This document shows, in pieces, positions 22,501 to 33,929 of a DNA stretch of 64,000 nucleotides (position 1 is the stretch's first letter; each line of letters begins with the position of its first letter). This DNA comes from Delphinus delphis. Lineage: Eukaryota; Chordata; Mammalia; Artiodactyla; Delphinidae. The notes beneath the pieces are model-generated. The model was not told the origin of the DNA and did no database searches. It was given only the letters and a program-made list of their open reading frames with translations. The DNA lies in assembly GCF_949987515.2 (NCBI RefSeq), contig NW_027192670.1, positions 806,001 to 870,000 of the forward strand. Direction: 5' to 3'. A program made the position numbers and the translations under genes.

Positions 22501-24252
22501 TTGGCCCAGAAGGGCGTATGCGTTTTTTCCTGATTATATCCAGGAAAAAACGCATACGCACTTTATGGGCAACGAAGCAAGCAAGCAATGCAAATGTGCA
22601 CAACAAAGAAGTCTCACTTCCCACCGGTCAAAAGGGCCATCCTAAAAAATTGTAAAAACCAGAAATGCAGGACAGGCCATGGAGAACAGGGAGCCTTTAT
22701 ACGCTGATGGGCAGTGTGTGAACTGCCGAGAGCCACTCTGGAGAAGTGTATGGTGGTTCCTAAATCATCTAAAAAACAGAGCTACAGAGCATAGGACACT
22801 TCCAATCATGGGAGTATATCTAGGGAAGTCTAAAAATCAACAAGACACAAGCACACCACAGTTTAGGGCTACTCTGTTTACAAGAACCTCAACTTCAGTA
22901 CACCTTAAATATCTCAGGAAAGAGAACAATGGATAAAGAAGATGTGGTACTTATGTACAATGGAATATCTCTTCACCATGAAATCAATGTAATAAGGCTA
23001 GTAGAAGGATAAAGAGTGGATTTAGGTCCGATAATACTACTTGAAATAAGTCAAACAGAAAAAGAAACATATCATAAGATATCACTTATAGAGGGAGGGT
23101 AAATATGGCTGCACAAGAAATGAATTACAGAACAGAACAGTGTCTCACATTTAGAAAACACACTTATGTCAGCTTAAGGGGAAAGGAGAGGTGGGGTGAT
23201 GCATAAAACCAGAGTTTGAAATTAGCACAGATACCGTTCAATAAACCAAATAGGTATTAGACAAGATCTACACCTTGCTCAATGAACTGGCCTCAACACA
23301 CCCTATACACCACAGAGAAATATATCTGAGTAATAAGAATCTTAAAACCCATGTATTGATATATCTCCATAAGGGAATCAAGTGTGTGCAGAGCGGCACA
23401 AACACAGCAGTGAAAATGAGCTAAACCCCATTATAGAAATAAATTTTAAAAACAAAATGCTGAAACAATGAAAGAGAGAAAAATTCTTACAAAATTCGCT
23501 CAGGGGCTGTGATGCAACCTGGATTGACCACATATAAACCCACAGCTGGATAAGACATAAGGCTGGACACTTGGGGCTGAGAGGATTGGTGAGCTTTGGT
23601 GAGCAACTGCCGAAAGTTTAATGCAATACTTCATGCTACTCATTCCAAGGGTCCCAACACTCCAGGTTGAAGGGAATCTTCCTACAGCTAAACCATGCTT
23701 GGGAAACCCAGCGACTGGTATACCATATGATCGGGAAAGGTTTCTAAAACACACCACATTTTTCCTCTCCTGGGGCTCCGGATCGACATTCCAGCCACTT
23801 TACTAACAACATCCCCACATGGAGAGTCAATGCCTTTAAGTTCTGGTATCGCACAGTCTGCAGTTAGTGCGGAGGATGAATGGGAATAGGGGGAACCAGT
23901 GAGAAACTAGCTGTAGCGGTTTCAATGGGCACATGTCACTCTAATTTCACATCAGTAAGAAGAATTAACCAAAGGCACAGCAAGGTGCCCCAGAAGAAGA
24001 ATAGAGCTTCAAGGAATCCTGTGGTTATGGGGCAAGATCACAAAAATAAGAGCTGAAAAATGGAGCTAAGGGCCACTGCAATTCAAAAACCTGCAGAGTT
24101 ATAAAGACCAACTATTTTCAAAAAATATATTGAGGTAAGGCTATGAAGAAGCATTGAAAGCAAGGCAGAATTGCAGGAAACCGATTTCAGGAGGTACACT
24201 GGAATTGCATTGAAAACATATGAAGAGAGTCAGAACCTCGACAGTGATGCAC
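22501..24252 (+). repeat. Old satellite unit D2 (1,752 bp)
   Basis: The inverted repeat 22,501-22,572 keeps its full 72-bp length but has several arm mismatches, such as GGCCCAGAAG opposite CTTTATGGGC. The segment 23,414-23,580, between GCAGTGA and GAGGATTGG, is absent from the 1.58-kb units. It includes the L1 tail AAATAAATTTTAAAAAC and the sequence to CACTTGGGGCTGAGAG. Confidence 0.87.
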
Positions 24253-24749
24253 TTCGCCAAAAAGGGCGTAAGCAAGCGTAAGCAAGGAGTAGGAAGCTAC
24301 TCCTTGCTCAACGAAATGGACTCAACACGCCATATTCAACGCCTAGGAATATACCTGACTAGTAAGAATCATAAAAGCTATGGATTTATATATCTCTGTA
24401 AGAGAATCAAGAGTGTGTACAGTGGCATTAAAGCAGTGAAAATCAGCTAAATCCCATATTAAAAATAAATTTCTTAAACAAAACACAATGACAGTGAAAT
24501 AGAGAGCAATACTTAAGTAATTCATTCAAGGCTTCTGAGGCAACCTGCATTTACCATATCTACACCCAGAGCTGGGTGACACATAAGGCTGGACACTTGG
24601 GGCTCACAAGATTGGTGAGGTTCGGTGAGCAAATGCAGACCCTTTGAAGTCATATTGCATGGTACCCATTCCATGGGTCTCAACTCTCCAGGTTTAAGGT
24701 ATTCTTCCTTCAGCTAAAACATGCATGTGGAACCCAGAGTATGATCCAC
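24253..24749 (+). repeat. Satellite unit D3 with a 719-bp internal deletion
   Basis: The left inverted-repeat arm starts at 24,253 but breaks off at about 24,270. Young-unit text AGCTACTCCTTGCTCAACG follows after a short rearranged stretch, removing about 719 bp. The extra segment of the old unit is present at about 24,435-24,600 (AATCAGCTAAATCCC to GGGGCTCACAAGATTGG). From about 24,612 to 24,746 the text is nearly identical to type I of the young array. The unit stops in AGAGTATGATC, where the 168-bp satellite begins. Confidence 0.85.
24266..24303. repeat. Breakpoint scar: 10-bp tandem duplication plus fold-back repeat
   Basis: GCGTAAGCAA occupies 24,266-24,275 and is repeated at once at 24,276-24,285. 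Directly after it, GGAGTAG (24,286-24,292) is the reverse complement of CTACTCC (24,297-24,303), with a GAAG loop. CTACTCC belongs to the normal satellite; GGAGTAG does not. Confidence 0.85.
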
Positions 24750-26150
24750 CCTAACCCTTCCCCGAAGACTTACCCTAACCCATTCCCAAGTCCTAAACTG
24801 TACGGTAACACTAACCCATGCCCTCACACGTACGCTCACCCTAAACCGTTTTCGTACCGCACCTGGACCCTAAACCGTACTCAAACCCTAACCCTAACCC
24901 TAGCCCGAACCCTAACCCTAACACTTCCCCGGAGCCTTCCCCTCACCCGTCACCTAATCCTAACCCGTACGCTAAAACTAAACCGTGCCCTCACACGTAC
25001 GCTCCCCGTGAACTGTTGTTGTACCCTCACCTGGACCCAAAACCGTCCCCGTCCCCTAACCCTAACCCTAGCCCGAACCCTAACACTAAACCTTCCCCGA
25101 AGCCTTCCCCTCACCCGTCCCCTACTCCTAAGCCGTACGCTAACACTAACCCGTGCCCTCACACGTACGCTCCCCCTAAACCGTTGTCATACCCAACCTG
25201 GACCCTAAACAGTCCCCATCCCCTAACCCTAACCCTAGCTGGAAACCTAACCCTAAACCTTCCCAGGAGCCTTCCACTCACCCGTACCCTAATCCTAACC
25301 CGTACGCTAAAATAAACTATGCCCTCACACGTACGCTCCCCCTAAACAGTTGTCGTACCCTCACCTGGACCCTAAACCTTCCCCTTCCCCTACACCTAAC
25401 CCTAGACTGAACACTACCCCTAACCCTTCCCCGAAACCTTCCCCTCACACGTCCCCTAATCCGAACCCGTACGCTAACACTAACCCGTGCCCTCACACGT
25501 ACGCTCCCCGTGAACCGTTCTCGAACCCTCACCTGGACCCTAAACCGTCCCCGTCCCCTACCCCTAACCCTAGACCGAACCCTAACCCTAACCCTTCCCT
25601 AAGCCTTCCCCTCACACGTCCCCTAATCCTAACCCGTACGCTAACACTAACCCGTGCCCTCACACGTACGCTCCCCCTGAAACGTTGTCATACCCTCACC
25701 AGGACCCTAAACCGTCCCCGTCCCCTACCCTTAACTCTAGCCCGAACCCTAACCCTAAACCTTCCCCGAAGCCTTCCCCTCACACGTCCCCTAATCCTAA
25801 CCCGTACACTAACACTAACCTGTGCCCGCACACGTACGTTCCCCCTAAACCATTGTCGTACCCTCATCTGGACCCTAAACCGTCCCCTTCCCCTAACCCT
25901 AATTCCAGCCCGATCCCTAACCCTAACCCTTCCCCGAAGCCTTCCCCTCACCCGTCCCCTAATCCTAACCCGTATGGAAACACTAACCCGTGCCCTCACA
26001 CGTATGCTCCCCCTAAACCGTTGTCGTACCCTCCCCTGGACCCTAAACCGTCCCCGTCCCCTAACACTAAGCCGAGCCGGAACCCTAACCCTAACCCTTC
26101 CCCGAAGCCTTCCCCTCACACGTCCCCTAATCCTAACCCGTACGCTAACA
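24750..26150 (-). repeat. Edge subfamily of the 168-bp satellite
   Basis: The first eight or so units differ from the interior at three linked places. They mostly read CTAAACCGTTG (or derivatives) where the interior has CTAAAGCGTTG, GAAGCCTTCCCCTCA where it has GAAGCCTGACCCTCA, and CCCGTGCCC where it has CCCGCGCCC. The change to interior states occurs between about 26,150 and 26,270. The leftmost copy (24,750-24,900) is the most degenerate. Confidence 0.8.
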
Positions 26151-26216
26151 CTAACCCGCGCCCTCACACGTACGCTCCCCCTAAAGCGTTGTCGTACACT
26201 CCCCTGGACCCTAAAC

Positions 26217-26250
26217 CGTCCCCGTCCCCTAGCCCGAACCCTAACCCTAA
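26217..26250. repeat. Two-hexamer deletion in a 168-bp unit
   Basis: The normal run CCCCTAACCCTAACCCTAGCC is reduced to CCCCTAGCC, a loss of exactly 12 bp, so the register is kept. Single-hexamer losses occur near 27,408 and 31,263. Confidence 0.8.
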
Positions 26251-26719
26251 CCCTTCCCCGAAGCCTGACCCTCACCCGTCCCCTAATCCTAACCCGTACG
26301 CAAACACTAACCCACGCCCTCACACGTACGTTCCCCCTAAAGCGTTGCCATACCCTCACCTGGACCCTAAACCGTCCCTGTCCCCCAACCCTTACCCTAG
26401 CCCGAACCCTAACCCTAACCCTTCCCCGAAGCCTGACCCTCACCCGTCCCCTAATCCTAACCCGTACGCTAACACTAACCCGCGCCCTCACACGTACGTT
26501 CCCACTAAAGCGTTGTCGTACCCTCACCTGGACCCTAAACCGTCCCCGTCCCCTAACCCTAACCCTAGCCCGAACCCTAACCCTAAACCTTCCCAGAAGC
26601 CTGACCCTAACCCGTTCCCTAATCCTAAGCCGTACGCTAACACTAACCCACGCCCTCACACGAACGCTCCCCCTAAAGCGTTGTCGTACCCTCACCTGGA
26701 CCCTAACCCGTCCCCATCC

Positions 26720-29700
26720 CCTAACCCTAACCCTAGCCCGAACCCTAACCCTAACCCTTCCCTGAAGCCTAACCCTCACCCGTCCCCTAATCCTAACCCA
26801 TACGCTAACACTAACCCGCGCCCTCACACCTACGCTCCCCCTAAAGCGTTGTCGTACCCTCCCCTGGACCCTAAACCGTCCCCGTCCCCTAACCCTAACC
26901 CTAGCCCGAACCCTAACCCTAACCCTTCCCCGAAGCCTGACCCTCACCCGTCCCCTAATCCTAACCCGTACGCTAACACTAACACGCGCCCTCACACGTA
27001 CGCTCCCCCAAAGCGTTGTCGTACCCTCACCTGGACCCTAAACCGTCCCCGTCCCCTAACCCTAACCCTAGCCCGAACCCTAACCCTAATCCTTCCCCGA
27101 AGCCTGACCCTCACCCGTCCCCTAATCCTAAACCGTACGCTAACACTAACCCGCACCCTCACACGTACGCTCCCCCAAAGCGTTGTCGTACCCTCCCCTG
27201 GACCCTAAACCGTCCCCGTCCCCTAACCCTAACCCTAGCCCGAACCCTAACCCTAATCCTTCCCCGAAGCCTGACCCTCACCCGTCCCCTAATCCTAAAC
27301 CGTACGCTAACACTAACCCGCACCCTCACACGTACGCTCCCCCAAAAGCGTTGTCGTACCCTCCCCTGGACCCTAAACCGTCCCCGTCCCCTAACCCTAA
27401 ACCTAGCCCAAACCCTAACCCTTCCCCGAAACCTGACCCTCACCCGTCCCCTAATCCTAACCCGTACGCTAACACTAACCCGCGCCCTCACACGTACGTT
27501 CCCCCTACAGCGTTGTCGTACCCTCTCCTGGACCCTAAACCGTCCCCATCCCCTAACACTAACCCTAGCCCGAACCCTAACCCTAACCCTTCCCCGAAGC
27601 CTGACCCTCACCCGTCCCCTAATCCTAACCCGTACGCAAACACTATCCCGCGCCCTCACACGTACGCTCCCCCTAAAGCGTTGTCGTACCCTCCCCTGCA
27701 CCCTAAACCGTCCCCGTCCCCTAACCCTTACCCTAGCCCGAACCCTAACCCTAAACCTTCCCCGAAGCCTGACCCTCACCCGTCCCCTAATCCTAACACG
27801 TACGCTAACACTAACCGGTTCCCTCACACCTGCAATCCCCCTAAAGCGTTGTCGTACCCTCCCCTGGACCCTATACCGTCCCCGTCCCCTAACCCTAACC
27901 CTAGCCCGAACCCTAACCCTAACCCTTCCCCGAAGGCTGACCCTCACCCGTCCCCTAATCCTAACCCGTACGCTAAGACTAACCCGCACCCTCACACGTA
28001 CGCTCCCCCAAAAGCGTTGTCGTACCCTCCCCTGGACCCTAAACCGTCCCCGTCCCCTAACCCTAACCCTAGCCCGAACCCTAACCCTAACCCTTCCCCG
28101 AAGCCTGACCCTCACCCGTCCCCTAATCCTAACCCGTACGCTAACTCTAACCCGCGCCCTCACACGTACGCTCCCCCTAAAGCGTTGTCGTACCCTCCCC
28201 TGGACCCTAAACCATCTCCGTCCCCTAACCCTAACCCTAGCACGAACCCTAACCCTAATCCTTCCCCGACGCCTGACCGTCACCCGTCCCCTAATCCTAA
28301 CCCATACGCTAACACTAACCCACGCCCTCACACGTACGTTCCCCCTAAAGCGTTGTCGTACCCTCCCCTGGACCCTAAACCGTCCCCGTCCCCTAACCCT
28401 AACCCTAGCCCGAACCCTAACCCTAACCCTTCCTCGAAGCCTGACCCTCACCCGTCCCCTAATCCTAACCCGTACGCTAACACTAACCCGTGCCCTCACA
28501 CCTGAAATCCCCCTAAAGCGTTGTCGTACCCTCCCCTGGACCCTATACCGTCCCCGTCCCCTAACCCTAACCCTAGCCCGAACCCTAACCCTAACCCTTC
28601 CCCGAAGGCTGACCCTCACCCGTCCCCTAATCCTAACCCGTATGCTAACACTAACCCGCACCCTCACACGTACGCTCCCCCTAAAGCGTTGTCGTACCCT
28701 CCCTGGACCCTAAACCGTCCCCGTCCCCTAACCCTAACACTAGCCCGAACCCTAACCCTAACCCTTCCCCGAAGCCTGACCCTCACCCGTCCCCTAATCC
28801 TAACCCGTACGCTAACTCTAACCCGCGCCCTCACACGTACGCTCCCCCTAAAGCGTTGTCGTACCCTCCCCTGGACCCTAAACCATCTCCGTCCCCTAAC
28901 CCTAACCCTAGCACGAACCCTAACCCTAATCCTTCCCCGACGCCTGACCGTCACCCGTCCCCTAATCCTAACCCATACGCTAACACTAACCCACGCCCTC
29001 ACACGTACGTTCCCCCTAAAGCGTTGTCGTACCCTCCCCTGGACCCTAAACCGTCCCCGTCCCCTAACCCTAACCCTAGCCCGAACCCTAACCCTAACCC
29101 TTCCTCGAAGCCTGACCCTCACCCGTCCCCTAATCCTAACCCGTACGCTAACACTAACCCGCGCCCTCACACGTACGCTCCCCCTAAAGCATTGTCGTAC
29201 CCTCCCCTGGACCCTAAACCGTCCCCGTCATCTAACCCTAACCCTAGCACGAACCCTAACCCTAACGCTTCCCCGAAGCATGACCCTCACCCGTCCCCTA
29301 ATCCTAACCCGTACGCTAACACTAACCGGCGCCCTCACACTTACGCTCCCCTTAAAGCGTTGTCGTACCCTCCCCTGGACCCTAAACCGTCCCCTTCCCC
29401 TAACCCTATCCCTAGCCCGAACCGTAACCCTAACCCTTCCCCGAAGCCTGACCCTCACCCGTCCCCTAATCCTAACCCGTACGCTAACACTAACCCGCGC
29501 CCTCACACGTACACTCCCCCTAAAGCGTTGTCGTGCCCTCACCTGGACGCTAAACCTTCCCCGTACCCTAACACTAACCCTAGCCCGAACCCTAACCCTA
29601 ACCCTTCCCCGAAGCCTGACCCTCACCCGGCCCCTAATCCTAAACCGTACGCTAACTCTAACCCGCGCCCTCACACGTACGCTCCCCCTAAAGCGTTGTC

Positions 29701-32700
29701 GTACCCTCCCCTGGACCCTAAACCATCTCCGTCCCCTAACCCTAACCCTAGCACGAACCCTAACCCTAACCCTTCCCCGACGCCTGACCGTCACCCGTCC
29801 CCTAATCCTAACCCATACGCTAACACTAAGCCACGCCCTCACACGTACGTTCCCCCTAAAGCGTTGTCGTACCCTCCCCTGGACCCTAAACCGTCCCCGT
29901 CCCTTAACTATAACCCTAGCCCGAACCCTAACCCTAACCCTTCCCCGAAGCCTGACCCTTACCCGGCCCCTAATCCTAACCCGTACGCTAACACTAACCC
30001 GCGCCCTCACACGTACGCTCCCCCTAAAGCGTCGTCGTACCCTCCCCTGGACCCTAAACCGTCCCCGTCCCCTAACCCTAACCCTAGCCCGAACCCTAAC
30101 CCTAACCCTTCCTCGAAGCCTGACCCTCACCCGGCCCCTAATCCTAACCCGTACGCTAACACTAACCCGCGCCCTCACACGTACGCTCCCCCTAAAGCAT
30201 TGTCGTACCCTCCCCTGGACCCTAAACCGTCCCCGTCATCTAACCCTAACCCTAGCACGAACCCTAACCCTAACGCTTCCCCGAAGCCTGACCCTCACCC
30301 GTCCCCTAATCCTAACCCGTACGCTAACACTAACCCGCGCCCTCACACGTACCCTCCCCCTAAAGCGTTGTCGTACCCTCCCCTGGACCCTAAACCGTCC
30401 CCGTCCCCTAACCCTAACCCTAGCCCGAACCCTAACCCTAACCCTTCCCCGAAGCCTGACCCTCACCCGTCCCCTAATCTTAACCCGTACGCTAACCCTA
30501 ACCCACGCCCTCACACGTACGCTCCCCCTAAAGCATGGTCGTACCCTCCCCTGAACCCTAAACCGTCTCCGTTCCCTAACCCTAACCCTAGCCCGAACCC
30601 TAACCCTAACCCTTCCCCGAAGGCTGACCCTCACCCGTCCCCTAATCCTAACCCGTACGCTAAGACTAACCCGCACCCTCACACGTACGCTCCCCCTAAA
30701 GCGTTGTCGTACCCTCCCCTGAACCCTAAACCGGCCCCGTCCCCTAACACTAACCCTAGACCGAAACCTAACCCTAACACTTCCCCGAAGCCTGACCCTC
30801 ACCCGTCCCCTATTCCTAACCCGTACGCTAACACTAACCCGCGCCCTCACACGTACGCTCCCCCTAAAGTGTTGTCGTACCCTCCCCTGGACCCTAAACC
30901 GTCCCCGTCCCCTAACTCTAACCCTAGCCCGAACCCTAACCCTAACCCTTCCCCGAAGCCTGAACCTCACCCGTCCCCTAATCCTAACCCGTACGCTAAC
31001 ACTAACCCGCGCCCTCACACGTACGCTCCCCCTAAAGCGTTGTCGTACCCTCACCTGGACCCTAAACCTTCCCCGTCCCCTAACCCTAACCCTAGCCCGA
31101 ACCCTAACCCTAACCCTTCACCGAAGCCTGACCCTCACCCGTCCCCTAATCCTAAACCGTACGCTAACACTATCCCGCGCCCTCACACGTACGCTCCCCC
31201 TAAAGCGTTGTCGTACCCTCCCCTGGACCCTAAACCGTCCCTGTCCCCTAACCCTAACCCTAGCCCAAACCCTAACCCTTCCCCGAAACCTGACCCTCAC
31301 CCGTCCCCTAATCCTAACCCGTACGCTAACACTAACCCGCGCCCTCACACGTACGCTCCCCCTAAAGCGTTGTCGTACCCTCCCCTGGACCCTAAACCGT
31401 CCCCGTCCCCTAACCCTAACCCTAGCCCGAACCCTAACCCTAACCCTTCCCCAGAGCCTGACCCTCACCCGTCCCCTAATCCTAACCCGTACACTAACAC
31501 TAACTCATGCCCTCACACATACGCTCCCCCTAAAGCGTTGTCGTACCCTCCCCTGGACCCTAAACCGTCCCCTTCCCCTAACCCTAACCCTACACCGAAC
31601 CCTAACCCTAACACTTCCCCGAAGCCTGACCCCCACGCGTCCCCTAATCCTAACCCGTACGCTAACACTAACCCGCGCCCTCACACGTACGCTCCCCCTA
31701 AAGCGTTGTCGTACCCTCCCCTGGAACCTAAACCGGCCCCGTCTCCTAACCCTAACCCTACCCTGAACCCTAACCCTAACCCTTCCCCGAAGCCTGACCC
31801 TCACCCGTTCCCTAATCCTAACCCATACGCTAACACTAACCCGTGCCCTCACATATACGCTCCCCCTAAAGCGTTGTCGTACCCTCCCCTGGACCCTAAA
31901 CCGTCCCCGTCCCCTAACCCTAACCCTAGCCCGAACCCTAACCCTAACCCTTCCCCGAAGCCTGATCCTCAACCGTCCCCTAATCCTAACCCGTACGCTA
32001 ACACTAACCCGTGCCCTCACACGTACGCTCCCCCTAAAGCGTTGTCATACCCTCCCCTGGACCCTAAACTGTCCATGTCCCCTAACCCTAACCCTAGCCC
32101 GAACCCTAACCCTAACCCTTCCCCGAAGCCTGACCCTCACCCGTCCCCTAATCCTAACCCGTACGCTAACACTAACCCGCGCCCTCACACGTACCCTCCC
32201 CCTAAAGCGTGGTCGTACCCTCCCCTGGACCCTAAACCGTCCCCGTCCCCTAACCCTAACCCTAGCCCGAACCCTAACCCTAACCCTTCCCCGAAGCCTG
32301 ACCCTCACCCGTCCCCTAATCCTAACCCGTACGCTAACACTAACCCGCGCCCTCACACGTACACTCCCCTTAAAGCATTGTCGTACCCACCCCTGGACCC
32401 TAAACCGTCCCCATCCCCTAACCCTAACCCTAGCAAGAACCGTAACCCTAACCCTTCCCCGAAGCCTGACCCTCACCCGTCCCCTAATCCTAACCCGTAC
32501 ACTAACACTAACCTGCGCACTCACACGTACGCTCCCCCTAAAGCGTTGTCGTACCCTCCCCTGGACCCTAAACCGTCCCCGTCCCCTAACCCTAACCCTA
32601 CCACGAACCCTAACCCTAACCCTTCCCCGAAGCCTGACCCTCACCCGTCCCCTAATCCTAACCCGTACGCTAACACTAACCTGCGCCCTCACACGTACGC

Positions 32701-33715
32701 TCCCCCTAAAGCGTTGTCGTACCCTCCCCTGGACCCTAAACCGTCCCCGTCCCCTAACCCTAACCCTAGCCAGAACCCTAACCCTAACCCTTCCCCGAAG
32801 GCTGACCCTCACCCGTCCCCTAATCCTAACCCGTACGCTAACACTAACCCGCGCCCTCACACGTATGCTCCCCCTAAAGCATTGTCGTACCCTCACCTGG
32901 ACCCTAAACCGTCCCCATCCCCTAACCCTAACCCTAGCCGAACCCTAACCGTAACACTTCCTCAGAGCCTGACTCTCACCCGTCCCCTAATCCTAACACG
33001 AACGCTAACACTAACCCGCGCCCTCACACGTACGCTCCCCTAAAACGTTGTCGTACCCTCCCCTGGACCCTAAACTGTCCCCGTCCCCTAACACTAACCC
33101 TAGCCCGAACCCTAACCCTAGCTCTTCCCCGAAGCCTGACACTCACCCGTCCCCTAATCCTAACCCGTACGCTAACACTAACCCGATCCCTCACACCTAC
33201 ACTCCCCCTAAAGCGTTGTCGTACCCTCCCCTGGAACCTAAACCGTCCCCGTCCCCTAACCCTAACCCTAGCCCGAACCCTAACCCTAACCCTTCCCCGA
33301 AGCCTGACCCTCACCCGTCCCCTAATCCTAACCCGTACGCAAACACTATCCCGCGCCCTCACACGTACGCTCCCCCTAAAGCGTTGTCGTACCCTCCCCT
33401 GGACCCTAAACCGTCCCTGTCCCCTAACCCTAACCCTAGCCCGAACCCTAACCCTAACCCTTCCCCGAAGCATGACCCTCACCCGTCCCCTAATCCTAAC
33501 CCGTACGCTAACACTAACCGGCGCCCTCACATCTACGCTCCCCTTAAAGCGTTGTCGTACCCTCCCCTGGACCCTAAACCGTCCCCTTCCCCTAACCCTA
33601 TCCCTAGCCCGAACCGTAACCCTAACCCTTCCCCGAAGCCTGACCCTCACCCGTCCCCTAATCCTAACCCGTACGCTAACACTAACCCACGCCCTCACAA
33701 GTACGCTCCCCCTAA
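26720..33715 (-). repeat. Large duplicated block, copy A
   Basis: This stretch recurs to the right as copy B. The offset is 7,207 bp at its start, 7,040 bp over about 27,180-28,800, and 6,535 bp over about 29,370-33,715. The steps of 167 and 505 bp correspond to one and three satellite units. Shared rare variants include CACCTGCAATCCCC (27,827), GGACCCTATACCG (27,870) and CCCTCCCTGGACC (28,699). Copy A also contains an internal four-unit duplication (672-bp offset, 27,841 against 28,513). Confidence 0.85.
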
Positions 33716-33929
33716 AGCGTTGTCATACCCTCCCCTGGACCCTAAACTGTCCCAGTCCCCTAACCCTTACCCTAGCCCGAACCCTAACCCTAACCCTTCC
33801 CTGAAGCCTGACCCTCACCCGTCCCCTAATCCTAACCCGTACGCTAACACTAACCCGCGCCCTCACACGTACCCTCCCCCTAAAGCGTCGTCGTACCCTC
33901 CCCTGGACCCTAAACCGTCCCCGTCCCCT

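Noticed and set aside
23414..23580. The extra 166-bp segment of old units as a relative of the 168-bp satellite
   Set aside because: The lengths are similar but the sequence is A-rich L1 tail plus unrelated text with no hexamer pattern; coincidence.
28856..33043. A 1,395-codon open frame on + rich in Pro-Asn-Pro-Ser, with similar long frames across 24.7-64 kb
   Set aside because: The unit is 168 bp (56 codons) and the CCCTAA stop falls in only one + frame, so two + frames and one - frame stay open automatically. The same DNA is open in three frames at once, with no start context, domain or codon bias.
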